64,000 nt of DNA from Pochonia chlamydosporia 170. Its lineage: Eukaryota; Ascomycota; Sordariomycetes; Hypocreales; Clavicipitaceae. Below are positions 11,152 to 22,166 of this stretch, piece by piece. The stretch's first letter is position 1. Each line of letters starts with the position of its first letter. The notes beneath the pieces were generated by a model. It searched no databases. It worked only from the letters and a program-made list of their open reading frames with translations, and had not been told where the DNA came from. Made by a program: the position numbers and the translations under genes. The stretch spans positions 4,712,001 through 4,776,000 of the forward strand of contig NC_035792.1 of assembly GCF_001653235.2 (NCBI RefSeq), read 5' to 3'.

Positions 11152-13404
11152 ATGGCGGATGATGGTATGCTTTTAAATTTTGAGCTGGGATCTGAGCCTC
11201 TCAAGACCCAGGTCAAATTCAAAGGCGGAAGATGGAGAGACAGGAAGCGTGCTGAAAAGAGCGCAAAGTTGGCGCAGTCTGGCTCATCTGCCACCGGACC
11301 ACAGAACGATGAGGACGACTTCAGATCGTCAAAACGACAACGAGTCCATGGCGATGCCTCTGGAAACTATGCGAGTTACAGACCAGGTCCTCGACCTGAC
11401 CGGTTCGGGCACGATAACCCTGCCAACGACAGTCCCGGCCAGCACAAATCGGACCCAGCGACCAAGGGCAATCGCCAGGTCATCTCACGACTCTTCTCGT
11501 TCAATCCAAGCCAGACGACCGAAAATACCAAAGATGAAGAGGAATGGAAAGCACCCCAGCCGACCAATGCACCACTTACGGACGTTGCCAATTTCGGTTC
11601 ACTCACGATCTCCTCGAGACTCGTCGATGCTTTGGCCAAGATGAACCTCGAGCGTCCGACTGCCATTCAACAAAAGGTGATCCCGCACATGTTGTCGAAT
11701 AGCGGTGATGCTTTCGTCCAAGCAGAAACTGGCTCTGGAAAGACGTTTTCTTATCTCCTCCCCATATTGCATCGAGTTTTGATGCTCAGCGGCCAAGGTG
11801 ATGGCAAACAAATACACCGAGATTCCGGCCTTTTCGCAATCATCGTATCGCCTACCCGTGAGCTTGCGAAACAAACACATACAGTGCTTGAGCAGCTGAT
11901 CAGACCTTTCCCGTGGCTCGTCTCAACCGCAATTTCTGGTGGAGAGTCAAAAAAGGCCGAAAAGGCAAGAATTCGAAAAGGTGTCAACTTTCTGGTTGCT
12001 ACGCCCGGACGGCTTGCTGATCACATCGACAACACAAAGGCTCTGAACATGGGAACAGTTCGCTGGCTTGTTCTCGACGAAGGTGATCGACTGATGGATT
12101 TGGGCTTCGAGGAGGATTTGAAGAAAACTATCGACGCTCTCAAAAAGGTTCCCATTGTCAAATCTACTGAGAACGGGGCATCCCTGGACGGCCTGCCGGA
12201 GCGCCGTGTCACAGTACTATGTTCAGCTACGATGAAGATGAATGTCCAAAAGCTGGGAGAAATGAGTCTTGCAGATGCCACTTTCTTGGCCGCCGAAAAG
12301 AGCGACGACGATCCGACCAACGAGGAGATTGTTCACAAAGCTCCGGCTCAACTACACCAAACATACATTGTCGTCCCCTCGAAGCTTCGCCTGGTCACAC
12401 TCACATCGTACCTCAAATCGGTCTTTTCTCGGCGCGGACGCACCATGAAGGCCATCATCTTCATGTCATGCGCAGACACTGTCGATTTTCATTACGAAAT
12501 CCTCCGCAACCCTAACGAGACGGAGTTGCCGGCCACTGTACAAAAGGAGAAGGAGCTCATTGAGAAGACGGTTTCCAAGGCTGCCTACATCACGTCTCCC
12601 GCAAGCCCAGACGTCATCTTACATAGGATGCATGGTTCGCTATCTCAACCGATCCGAACAGCAACCCTGAAAGCCTTCTCGGCTTGCAAATCACCATCCC
12701 TGCTCATCACCACGGACGTCTCATCTCGAGGCTTAGACATCCCATCCGTAGACTTGGTCATTGAGTACGACCCTGCATTTAGCTTCGCCGACCACATTCA
12801 CCGCGTGGGACGAACCGCTCGTGCTGGCAGATCCGGCGACGCCACACTCTTCCTCCTCCCTGGATCCGAGGAAGGCTACATTGAGCTGCTCAAATCGTCA
12901 GCGCCCCCGTCATCACAATCATATGAAAATATTCTCAAGACGGGATTAATGAACAAGCTAGAATTCCCGGTAGAAACGTCCGCCACCCCCACAGACGGAC
13001 AATCATATCACGACAAGGCTGAATCGCTTCAGCTTCACTTTGAGCAGCGCCTGCTCAACGACACCAGACGCCTGGAACTCGCTCGCAACGGCTTCAAGTC
13101 TCACATCAGAGCCTATGCAACGCACATCCGCGAGGAGCGAGTTCACTTTGACATCACGCAGCTTCACCTTGGACACGTTGCGAAAAGTTTCGGTCTGCGT
13201 GACCCCCCTGGCGGCATTGGCGCAGGCATCGACCGCAAGGCCAACAAGAAGAAGGGCTCGTCCAACTCCAAGGATCGCCACTCTTCTTCCAAGGACAACG
13301 ACACATCATCAGCGGCTGTGGACCAGAGACCAGCCATGGATATTATTAAGCGGAAGAGCATGATGTTGATGAGTAGCGCCGCGGATGAGTTCAACATTGG
13401 TTGA
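11152..13404 (+). CDS. DBP7: DEAD-box ATP-dependent RNA helicase Dbp7
   Basis: Nucleolar RNA helicase of the Dbp7/DDX31 group, needed for early 60S ribosomal subunit assembly. One exon, 750 residues. The N-terminal 140 residues are charged and carry KRQR (about 61-64). A Q-motif region is at about 148-174; motif I AETGSGKT is at 191-198; motif Ia PTRELA at 234-239; TPGR at 284-287; motif II reads DEGD (309-312) instead of DEAD, as is usual in this subfamily. Motif III SAT, motif V RGLD and motif VI HRVGRTAR follow in order. The C-terminal tail is Lys/Ser-rich and low complexity. Length and motif order fit fungal orthologues. The ATG at 11152 opens on MADDGMLLNF, a typical start for this family. 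Confidence 0.95.
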   Translation: MADDGMLLNFELGSEPLKTQVKFKGGRWRDRKRAEKSAKLAQSGSSATGPQNDEDDFRSSKRQRVHGDASGNYASYRPGPRPDRFGHDNPANDSPGQHKSDPATKGNRQVISRLFSFNPSQTTENTKDEEEWKAPQPTNAPLTDVANFGSLTISSRLVDALAKMNLERPTAIQQKVIPHMLSNSGDAFVQAETGSGKTFSYLLPILHRVLMLSGQGDGKQIHRDSGLFAIIVSPTRELAKQTHTVLEQLIRPFPWLVSTAISGGESKKAEKARIRKGVNFLVATPGRLADHIDNTKALNMGTVRWLVLDEGDRLMDLGFEEDLKKTIDALKKVPIVKSTENGASLDGLPERRVTVLCSATMKMNVQKLGEMSLADATFLAAEKSDDDPTNEEIVHKAPAQLHQTYIVVPSKLRLVTLTSYLKSVFSRRGRTMKAIIFMSCADTVDFHYEILRNPNETELPATVQKEKELIEKTVSKAAYITSPASPDVILHRMHGSLSQPIRTATLKAFSACKSPSLLITTDVSSRGLDIPSVDLVIEYDPAFSFADHIHRVGRTARAGRSGDATLFLLPGSEEGYIELLKSSAPPSSQSYENILKTGLMNKLEFPVETSATPTDGQSYHDKAESLQLHFEQRLLNDTRRLELARNGFKSHIRAYATHIREERVHFDITQLHLGHVAKSFGLRDPPGGIGAGIDRKANKKKGSSNSKDRHSSSKDNDTSSAAVDQRPAMDIIKRKSMMLMSSAADEFNIG

Positions 13405-13968
13405 GGCGCTCGCTCTAACAGGACACCGAAAAGCATGGCATTTTACGATTTCCAATTTTCACATGTATATAGAATCATTTAGCTTTTCCCCCAATGGCAT
13501 AGCGAAAAGAGTCCAATTATGTTTCGTCTTTTTTTTTCGCCTCCCCGAACAAACATCAGCATTCACATGAAAATCGACCATTGTCAAAAACATGGCTGCC
13601 CCCAACCCTCCCATCCACATGTCATCCTGGCTGCGCTGAACCCCAGATCTCGTCAAACAGGATTTTGTATGGCCATTTCAAGTACACTAGCAGCTGTCAA
13701 GCAGGTGGGTTCGCGCGGCCGTTGGGGATCTTGCCATCATCCACGTCAAGCCTCACCCACATGACGTCAGGGTTATGGCCTATTCCACAGCCAAGTTTCA
13801 CGTGTTGGCCTATAAGAAAACCTGTTTACATGTATAATTCTGGACCGGAATACAAGTATAAATAATTGCGAGAGTGTCTCGTTTACAATTCTACATTGAC
13901 AAAGAAAACACCCAAAAAACTACAAGCATACACCACTTATACAAAAAGAATCTCGAAAAGCAATCACA
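13405..13968. other. DBP7 3' region and promoter of the glycine-rich gene
   Basis: No gene seen. The left part should hold the DBP7 3' UTR. The right part carries a TATA-like box 105 bp before the next ATG and a leader rich in A. Confidence 0.5.
13857..13864 (+). promoter_or_regulatory. TATA-like box upstream of the glycine-rich small gene
   Basis: TATAAATA, 105 bp before the ATG at 13969, followed by an A-rich leader. A canonical TATA box with a short leader fits a strongly inducible gene, but transcription start data would be needed. Confidence 0.4.
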
Positions 13969-14292
13969 ATGGCAGACCAAAAGGCTACGAGCGCAGTCAA
14001 CAACGCGACTGAGAATGTTTCCAACACGGCCAACACTGCTGGTGACAAGGCCGCAGGCGGTCTTGGGTTCGTGACCAGCACGCTGGGTAACACTGTCGGG
14101 GGAGTTACTCGAACGGTTGGGGGAGTCACTGGCGCTGCTACCAAGGGTCTTGGAGATACGGTGAACAGCGCGGGAGGTGACAACGTTAGACCTGTTGGTG
14201 ATGGACTTACTTCGCTGGGAGGCGGTGTTCAGGGTGGACTTAATAGTGTTGCTGGAGGCGTGGAGGGTGCTGGGAACTGGAACAAGAAGTAA
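13969..14292 (+). CDS. glycine/threonine/valine-rich small repeat protein, stress-protein-like
   Basis: One exon of 107 residues without cysteine. Residues 1-30 are Ala/Asn/Thr-rich; the centre has repeated short units of the form T-x-GG-V-T (for example NTVGGVTRTVGGVTGA), and the end repeats GGGVQGG and AGGVEGAG. Predicted to be hydrophilic and disordered, like LEA or hydrophilin-type proteins. Many Pezizomycotina carry small proteins with the same repeated GNTVGGV texture; I recall them as stress- or conidium-associated but cannot cite a study. It lies between DBP7 and the TVP15-like gene with its own TATA-like box. Codon use and the clean start support a real gene; the function is unknown. 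Confidence 0.8.
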   Translation: MADQKATSAVNNATENVSNTANTAGDKAAGGLGFVTSTLGNTVGGVTRTVGGVTGAATKGLGDTVNSAGGDNVRPVGDGLTSLGGGVQGGLNSVAGGVEGAGNWNKK

Positions 14293-14607
14293 TGTAGTAT
14301 AATTGTCAAACACCACATAGTACGACACAGAATGAAACAATAATTTGTATTTTTATTACTTCCTATCAATCTCGGATGACTCCATGCCACGTCTTTTGCG
14401 TGAACAGAGACCATCGCTCTATCCCATCCGCCCTATCCTCCAATATCATAAAGGTACATGCGTTCCGCACTCTATGAGGATTCGTTTCAAAGCGTTCAAT
14501 ATTGATTCGTTGTTGGCCGTGCTTGATTGTAGTGGTGACAGTGTGCGGCAAGACCATGTCGCTGAAAGGATTGGCTCTCCTTTCGAGTCAACCTTGTCGA
14601 TGGTCGC
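14293..14607. other. spacer between convergent 3' ends
   Basis: Should hold the 3' UTRs of the glycine-rich gene (+) and the COPI-associated gene (-). No coding frame or repeat is seen. Confidence 0.4.
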
Positions 14608-15305
14608 TTAGACCTGCTCGGCGCCCCAGCCGGCATCGGCTTCGCGCATGTTGCTAGGTGGCTCGATCGAGGGGATGAATTCGAGGACAATGTAACCGAG
14701 ACCAACGACGCATACAATGCCACCGGCAATGTTGCTGAGGACCTTCTCACCGAGGAGGAGGCCACCAAGAAGGATGTAGACTGCCATGTGGTTAGTCTTA
14801 ATTTTGTCGCGCTTGTCGAGCTCTAACTTACAGATGCCTCTTCCAATGAAGGAGAAGAGAAAGTTGGCGTATCGGGACACCTGAGGAGGGATTTGGAATT
14901 CTACAGAGTTGTCAGCTTGATACCAGATTTTGCTGCCGCCGCCAGACGCTTACCGAGCAGGGCAATAGCAAGACCGAACACAATCATATAAGCGCCGAGG
15001 ATAATCGGTTGCCTGGAATCCATGTTAGCCAGCATGTTCGCGTTTCCTGCTTCAGAAGAAGCGCGGGTGTGTTCGATCGTGGTTTGCGCATCGAATCTGC
15101 CCCTGCATCCCTTGAAGCATTGGTTCAGAGGCGGGGACGTACAGCTTGAAGAAGAAGATTTCAGCGATACCACCGAGCACGGTGATGACCGCAACGACCA
15201 AGTTAACAATTCGGCTATAGGTCAAGCATACACGTTAGCGATTGCTCAATTGAATGGCCGCTGTTACTGGGCATGCGAAACATACAAGATGTCGGAGAGC
15301 TCCAT
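14608..15305 (-). CDS. COPI-associated / TVP15-like Golgi membrane protein
   Basis: Five exons: 15305-15286, 15214-15143, 15012-14954, 14900-14832 and 14780-14608. All four introns have standard borders and the phases add up to 130 residues. The protein starts MELSDIFRIVNLVVAVITVLG and has four hydrophobic segments (about residues 8-28, 33-50, 63-84 and 90-108), followed by a short polar tail ending WGAEQV. The FQIPPQVSRYANFLFSFIGRG loop is the hallmark of the COPI-associated family (Pfam COPI_assoc), which includes yeast Tvp15, a late-Golgi vesicle protein. The exact role in retrograde traffic is inferred from the family. The first coding exon is only 20 bases, so automatic gene finders may miss it. 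It is divergent from MEF2 across about 600 bp. Confidence 0.9.
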
Positions 15306-15912
15306 TGTGTCTGTGGGATAAAGATCTTGATGTCTACAAGATACTGCAAAGACAGAGACGGGTATATATACTGCGCGGGAATGTCACTGTCGAGATGGAT
15401 CCAGGCAACGACTTAAAAATAGAGGGCGGAGCGGTGTTGACGAAACCAATTGGTTGTGTGTCGCAAAAGAGAGGTTGGATGTGGTGGCAGGTGAAGAGGT
15501 GCTTGGAGTTGGTTTGCGGTTACGTGCACACTGACGTACTGGCTGAGCATCCAAGGTCAGGGGCGACGCAATGATGGGCTGAAAAGTGGGTCGCTGAAGA
15601 GGCAGCAACAAGGAAGCACCCACTCCACCGCTTGCCTTTTTCGGAGCTGGTCTGGTTGGCAAGGCAGTGGCCAGAAGCTCCAAGAATTCTGCCGCTCGTT
15701 CAACTTCAAAGTGGACAGCATCAGGAACAATTTTGACGAATTGGAGACTTCGCACGGCAGTTTGCGAAGTGAAGACAATTGAGAAGTTTGCGAATCTCCC
15801 CGAATTAATGGAAGGGGCGCTATTCTGACCGCGGCCACTGGCGAACTCGATATGCTTCCCCCCGGTGAAGGCCACTCAGGTTGACCAACTACTAAACCGG
15901 ATGTGATTCAAC
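15306..15912. other. shared divergent promoter of the TVP15-like gene and MEF2
   Basis: A 607-bp region between two divergent ATGs. On the - strand it is open without a stop over about 15875-15384, but this frame begins with GTG, has no motif and overlaps the promoter; I treat it as chance. A TATATA run lies near 15363-15370. Confidence 0.5.
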
Positions 15913-18525
15913 ATGATTATCCTATCCCTATGTCGAAGGGTGTCTCCTTCTCACGGCTCAATATCACAGTCATTGAAGCATGGTGTAGCGCTCAATTCAA
16001 CGTCACTTGGCCGACGTGCTCTTCATGGTCAGGCTTCAGCGCACCAGGATGCTCAGGTTCAGAACATTCGCAATATCGGCATAATTGCTCACGTCGATGC
16101 TGTATGCAATACTAGTGGAACGCTTCATACACTGAAAAGAAAAACAACTAACTGTCAAATATAGGGCAAAACGACAACCACAGAGCGAATGCTTTATTAT
16201 AGCGGAGTCACGCAACGAGTGGGAGGTGAGTTGCGACAAGATGGGTGAACGCGGTACATGTCAGCACAAGCAAATCCACTGACAGAATCTTCGCTAGATG
16301 TTGATGCTGGCAATACCGTCACTGACTTTCTGGAACTGGAACGGGAGCGAGGAATCACGATTCAGTCAGCAGCAATCACTTTCAATTGGCCGAAAGCTCA
16401 AAACTGCCCTCCTGGGACTCACCCCAAGACTGTCAACTTGATCGACACACCCGGTCATCAAGATTTTAGATTCGAGGTTGATCGGTGCCTACCCATCCTT
16501 GACGGCGCCGTTTGCATCATTGATTCGGTCAAAGGTGTCGAAGCCCACACGGAACGAGTATGGGGGTCGGCGCAAGAGTTCAAGATCCCCCGTCTTGTAT
16601 ATTGCAACAAACTAGATCGCGAAGGGGCGTCTTTCAAGAAGTCCGTCTTGGAAATCGGGACTCGGTTGAAGGGCTGGCCCCTCGTATGTCAAATTCCGTG
16701 GTGGGAAAAGGAAGCCTTTGTAGGCGTAATAGACATCATTGAAGGTGTCGCCTATCGATGGAAGTCGGAACGAGAAAAGGTCCGTTACGGACCGGACGAG
16801 CTCAAGCAGAAACTGTCCGAGTCTAATCCGGAGTTGCTGGCCGAAATCCAATTGGCCCGACAACGTCTCATTGAAGGCCTGGCCGACTTTGATGAGGCCA
16901 TCATGGACGAGTTTCTTGCCGAAAACACGGACATACCAAGTTCAATGCTGAAGCAAGCAATTAGACGCACTATCCAGAGCGGTGATGGGCGTGTTATTCC
17001 AGTCTTCGCGGGTTCCAGCTTTCGCCATATTGGCGTCGAGCCATTGATGGATGCCATTACCGACTACCTGCCAAATCCAGCCGAACGACCGGATGCTGAA
17101 GTACGAGTTGGATCCTCTAAGCAACGCCTTCACCAAGTTTTGGATAGCAAGGGCAAAAAGGCGGGTGCAAGCATTGCCTCTGTAGCTTCTGTCTTCAAGG
17201 TCGTCACACACCCAAAAGAGGGTGTCATCAGCTTCGTTCGAGTCTATCACGGCACTCTAACGCGTAACGCATCGAATTTCAACACCAATGTCAACATTCA
17301 GGAGCGGCCCATGGGAATTCTCCAAATATCAGCATCAAAAACACAAGATGTACAGGAGCTCTCAGTTGGGCAAATCGGCGCTCTTAGAGGTCTCAAGAAA
17401 GCCCGAAGCGGAGACACATTAATAACGACTCTGCATGGCAAACCTGTCCCAGAACACCTCCGTCATGTCCAGATTCGGCCGCCTGAAATTCCACCACCTG
17501 TTGCATTCTTGCAGGTAGAACCGTATGGAAACGTCGCAGCCCAGGAGCTACAAACCGCACTAGAAAATGCCTCTCGAGAAGATCCCAGTCTTCGATGGAG
17601 TCGAAACCCGAAAACTGATCAGTTCACAATTCAGGGAATGGGGAAACTTCATCTAGATGTTTCTCTTTATAACATGAGACAAAAGCACAAGATCGATGCC
17701 GAGTTCGGTCAAATCGAGGTTGACTACAAGGAAAGCGTAACCCAGCCGACGAAGCCACAATACACAGTCTTTGACAGACCTGTGGCCAGCAAGCCAGGCA
17801 AAGCTGCTTGTACCGTAACATTGGAGCCTATTGACGCCGATAACCATGACAGCCTCCTGGAATCTGCTATCGAAATAGACGGCAACATTTATGAGATCGA
17901 GGTCCCCGAGTTTGCGGAATCGACCGCACTGACATTCGACGTTGAAGAAGCTCGACACCAACTTCTCAACGGAGCCATTGCCGGACTGGCACGTGGTCCC
18001 CGTAGAGCCTCTCCGATTCACAGCTGCCATGTAAAACTTAGCCTTGATACCTCGGAAGGTTCGCTGGAGAGCCCTACTGGCGGACATTTCAGCAGCGTCG
18101 CCAGAACTGCGGTGCAGAACGCTCTACGAGACGCCTTTGACAAACAACAGATTGGGGTTCTGGAGCCCATCATGCTTACACATATCACTTGTCCGGAGGC
18201 AACGGCCGGCACTGTGCAGCACGACATTACTTCCGGCGCTGGTGGACAGGTTCTTGAAGTGAAGGACAGATCCGCCGAATCAAGTGGTGACGACTTGATT
18301 GACGTGTCCAAGATTTACGCTCCCCCTGATCCGTATGATTCTGTGACGTCTCTCCGGGGCAAGAAGACGACGGACAGGATGGTGGAGATTGTGGCCAAGG
18401 TGCCTTACAAGGAGATGCTAGACTATGATGACCACCTGAGGAGTAAGACGGCTGGGCGTCATTCCATGACCATGTCGTTTGACTCTTTTGCGAGGGTGGT
18501 TGGGCACAGGGAGAAATCATTGTGA
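15913..18525 (+). CDS. MEF2: mitochondrial elongation factor G 2 (ribosome-releasing factor 2)
   Basis: GTPase that, with ribosome recycling factor, splits mitochondrial ribosomes after termination. Three exons (15913-16101, 16165-16225, 16298-18525) give 825 residues. Residues 1-50 form an Arg/Ser-rich presequence. The G1 loop AHVDA-GKTTTTERML is interrupted by intron 1 exactly between Ala and Gly. Exon 3 resumes with DVDAGNTVTDFLELERERGITIQSA (split here as DVDAGNTVTDF and ERERGITIQSA), then DTPGHQDF (G3) and NKLD (G4), then EF-G domains II-V. The RERGITIQSA wording and overall layout favour EF-G2 over EF-G1. Introns are 62 and 72 bp. The ATG at 15913 is chosen because it supplies the presequence in frame. 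Confidence 0.93.
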
Positions 18526-21500
18526 CCTACCCTGTACTAAAATATGCAACCATTATGCTCTGTACTATAGAATCGAGATATCCCAATTTAACACATTTAT
18601 AAACTTGGTGGATGCAAATTGCGTATATTTTTAGCGGGATATTGCTGAGTGTGAGTTTATGCTGTCTCGAGGGCGGGGGTTGTTTGCGTGTTCAATACGA
18701 TCTACTGTGGTTTACATGATATCGCTAACATTAATAGCCCCTTCAAGGTGATCATGCCGCCAGCTCGCCCTGATGCTCAGCCAAGAATTGGAAAAGGGGG
18801 CTCTTCCACATCGAATGAACAGGCAACCTCCCATAGCCCAATGTCTACCTACGTAGTTATTAAGGTTGAGCAAATAGTTCTACGATGTTGCGGGTAACGA
18901 ACCTGGAAGTGCCAAGTCACGACGCCAGGACAGCACTACTGCCCTCGATAACTGTACAACGAGCTGTATTGACAGCCAAGCCAACTACATAACACGGGCA
19001 TGGAATTGGGACCTACGATGATGGCCAGAGCATTCTTGTCTGGTCTCCAATGCTTGACCAGATGCGGCTCGCAGACAGGTATGCGCAGATCTCGATGCAC
19101 CGGATAAACATCATTTACCCTGAAGGGCCTTGGAAGCTCCCTTGTCGAAATGCATAGACTCAATTACATCACCTTCCGATACTGTACGTCATGCATATAT
19201 TTGTCTGTGGTGCGTAAGATCAAGGTTCTGTCAGGAATTATATGCAGGTGAGATGATCATCGGTGGGATGGACATCCGACGCATTTCAATGCACTGGATA
19301 TGAATGGCGACTTGCGCTTATTCACCTAAAAACGGCCACCGTGCTCCTGGCAACCGGGCCGGAGAGCATTTTTACAATCATTGTAGCCCGAGTGTATACG
19401 GAGTGGATGGTATTCACTTGAGGTTGGAATGCGGCGCGAACTGGCTCAGCTGGAAAGGTTCGCCTGGTCTCCGCAGAGGCTTTTTGACAACATTGCACAC
19501 AACTGCCTCTCATGATAGGCTGTTTTTGTGATTGCATGGTTGGCTCACGCAACCTTTTGCAATTCTTGCGTTTGAAATGCAAATTTATCACTCGATGCGC
19601 AAGGTCTGGCTGTCGCGTGCCAACAATCGGCCGTAGCCACCATAATTTGCGCTCAAAGCAATTTTCAGGATAACAACCATGAAAATGATTGGAAACCACA
19701 TCGGTGAGCGAGTCTGGTCTGCCCGTTGGTTGGACTGCGGATGGCCCGTTCATAATTTCTCACTTTTTCTTATCGATGTTTCTTTTTTTGCCACATGTTT
19801 CTGAGCCTAGATGTGTTTGATGCAACGGCGCGAGATTTGGTGCGAGCGCGGGCCACGAGAGAGCACACCAACAAGTCAGTCGGAAGTTTAGGCTCATAAT
19901 TAGTATCCCTGTTCCGTTGGGAAAAATTTGCAGACTGCTCAGGTGCCATGTTGCCCCGAAGATTCTTACCGTCGCATGTGCCGACCAAGAGCGATCTTCT
20001 CATTATTTCGAAACCGGGAGAAGAGTTTTCTTCCCAAAGACGTGATACACCAAAAATAGATGTCTAGGGAATTTGACTCGCAGCCGCCGCAACCCATCAA
20101 CCGAGTCCCTTCTCCCGTGGCAGCCGATCGAAGGGCAGCAAAACTGAGCGATTGCATCTGTTCTGTCCAGACTATTCACACCCAAGAGTCGTCCTGGGCA
20201 ACAAGGGGTCGGCCGCAGGGAACATGAGCTGGCTCCTCCAGCGTTTGGTCCAGAAATAGGCGAGACGAGGAGGCTCCGTAACAAAACGAGTGGAGGAAGT
20301 GGAATGAGCCTGATGACTCCGTGCTGGAGTCGATTCTCTCGTTCCTTTCTTCTGAAGTTGTTGCAACGCGTTGATCTCCGGATGCGGCGACCCGTTTGTT
20401 TATTTTCTTTTCTTTCCGTCTCTTCCATTCTGAAGGTCTGAATCAAATCGCGCAATTTGTGTCTTACAAGCATCAAAACACACTAAAACCTTCTGATAGA
20501 ATTTGATGTTTTGCAACGAGTCTCAGTGGCGGTGGTTCACATTCTGAAGGGAGGGACCAAACAATAGGTGGCGCACTTTGCCACGCATTCTGGGCACACA
20601 TACGGCTCAAGCGCGGTATTAGCCAGGCACAGATGCAAGGTACCACCAGAACATGCTCCGTACACCCAGTGCCAGATTGCCAGATTGGCAGACTGGATCA
20701 GACTTTGATAGATGCCCGAGACTGATTGGGAGGCAATGGCCAAGCTGCACAAAGAACGTTACACTGAGCGTGTGTGCGAGGTATCCAGTCTGTCGGCACT
20801 CGATGAAGCGGTGTGGTGCTGAGGTCTTTTTTTTTTTTTTTTTTTTTTTTTGTCTTTACCCCTATCATCTGTGAGCCCCATTCTGTGTCTGATTACGCTC
20901 ATTTCTTCAATCTTTGGTGTGGCGACAGCCAAATGGACGAAAGGGAAGAATTGCTTCTGGCACCAACGGGAGTTCGTTGTAATTCTGCGTTGTGGCTTGA
21001 GCCGGCGCGAGACCAGTTGACCCCGTTAGGACACCAACGACTCGCCATGGCAATATATGTATAGCAGGTACAACGGTTGGTAGGTGGGAGCGCCACCAAC
21101 GGACTGACTGGATCATCCGTCAATGAGAGTTGAGTCGCTGGAAAATGTGATGAAGGTTGATGATTCTACCAGACTTCATCTCCGGTTGGCGTTGTGCCCA
21201 AAAGTTGGTACCCATCTCTGCGACCTGTGGCTTTCCCTTCATTTCGGTTGTGCCTTTCATGCCGTCTGATTGGCCAGAGACTGTCTGGTACCTGCGTTGC
21301 TCCTGCCTCACACTGCTTTGGTTGAACCGGGGGAGGCGCAAGACTTCCCGCCAAAGACGGGTTGATTGGCGGCAGCCCGCAGCCAGTCTCAAACTGGGCC
21401 AATAGACCGCCACAATCCAAACATAACCCGCGCAACTTCATCTGAACGTGTCCACATGTGAGTCTAACGCAGCAACCGTAATTTCACCACCATCCAGCCT

Positions 21501-22166
21501 AGACAACAAGACTCCACACAGACAGGGCAGATTGACACGCACCATGCCTCTGACACGCCTCGCAATCATGGCCTGTGTCAGTGGCCCAGTGCCTGTGTTC
21601 CTGAATGATGGGCCCTGGTACGCCGCCCCGGCCGTTCAACCATTACTCGTCCGGGGGTGGTTCAGCCTGGGCTTCCAAACAGTCCCGCCTCGTCCCTCAA
21701 GTCAAGTTCCTTGGGTTGGGTTGGGCCGCCCATGGCCTCAATATTCGTCCGTCGCTTCACACCTATTCTCTCCCCTTCTCTTTCACCCACCCCAAACCCA
21801 CACATGGTTCCTTCACTAATCCCTTGATGCCTGGTTGCTGAACTTCTCTCATTACTCTTTGCTTTCCCTTCTGTTCTCCGTCTCGTCTCTCCTTACCGAT
21901 TCGACTGTCCAACGACATCACCGCTCACTTACACCGAACCACCACGCTCTCTTATTGCAACGCGAAAGAACAAAACGTATTGATCTAGCTGGCTCATATT
22001 CAGTTTCAACCTCGACTTCGTCGTCTTCGCCAGGTGCCGCCATTCTCGACACGGAGCAATATTCGAGAGTTACGCGACGAAACCTGGCGCTGAACGTCTA
22101 CAAGTCTTTGACGAATCCTTCCTACTTACAACAAACAAGAGACCCATTCTCTACCCCCCCGCGAAC
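18526..22166. other. 3.6 kb spacer with the SUN-gene promoter and leader
   Basis: No convincing gene. The longest true-ATG frame is on the - strand at 19753-19322 (143 codons); its codon use looks random. A T25 tract is at 20827-20851. From about 21.7 kb the + strand becomes rich in C and T, as expected of the promoter and leader of the following cell-wall gene; a tiny upstream frame (ATG at 21827, four codons) sits there. The size of the spacer would allow a non-coding RNA or a large regulatory region. Confidence 0.4.
20827..20851 (+). repeat. T25 homopolymer tract
   Basis: Twenty-five consecutive T on the + strand (A on the other) within a non-coding spacer. Probably a slippage-prone nucleosome-excluding tract or the relic of a retroposed poly(A) tail; no adjacent retroelement is recognised. 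Its exact length is liable to sequencing error. Confidence 0.9.

Noticed and set aside
15384..15875. 492-bp open frame on the - strand in the TVP15-like/MEF2 promoter
   Set aside because: It begins at GTG, has no motif, and lies in a divergent promoter; it is best explained as chance.
19322..19753. 143-codon open frame on the - strand
   Set aside because: True ATG, but codon use looks random and no domain or signal peptide is present.
20003..20476. 157-codon open frame on the - strand
   Set aside because: Basic low-complexity product with random codon use in a spacer; no domain.
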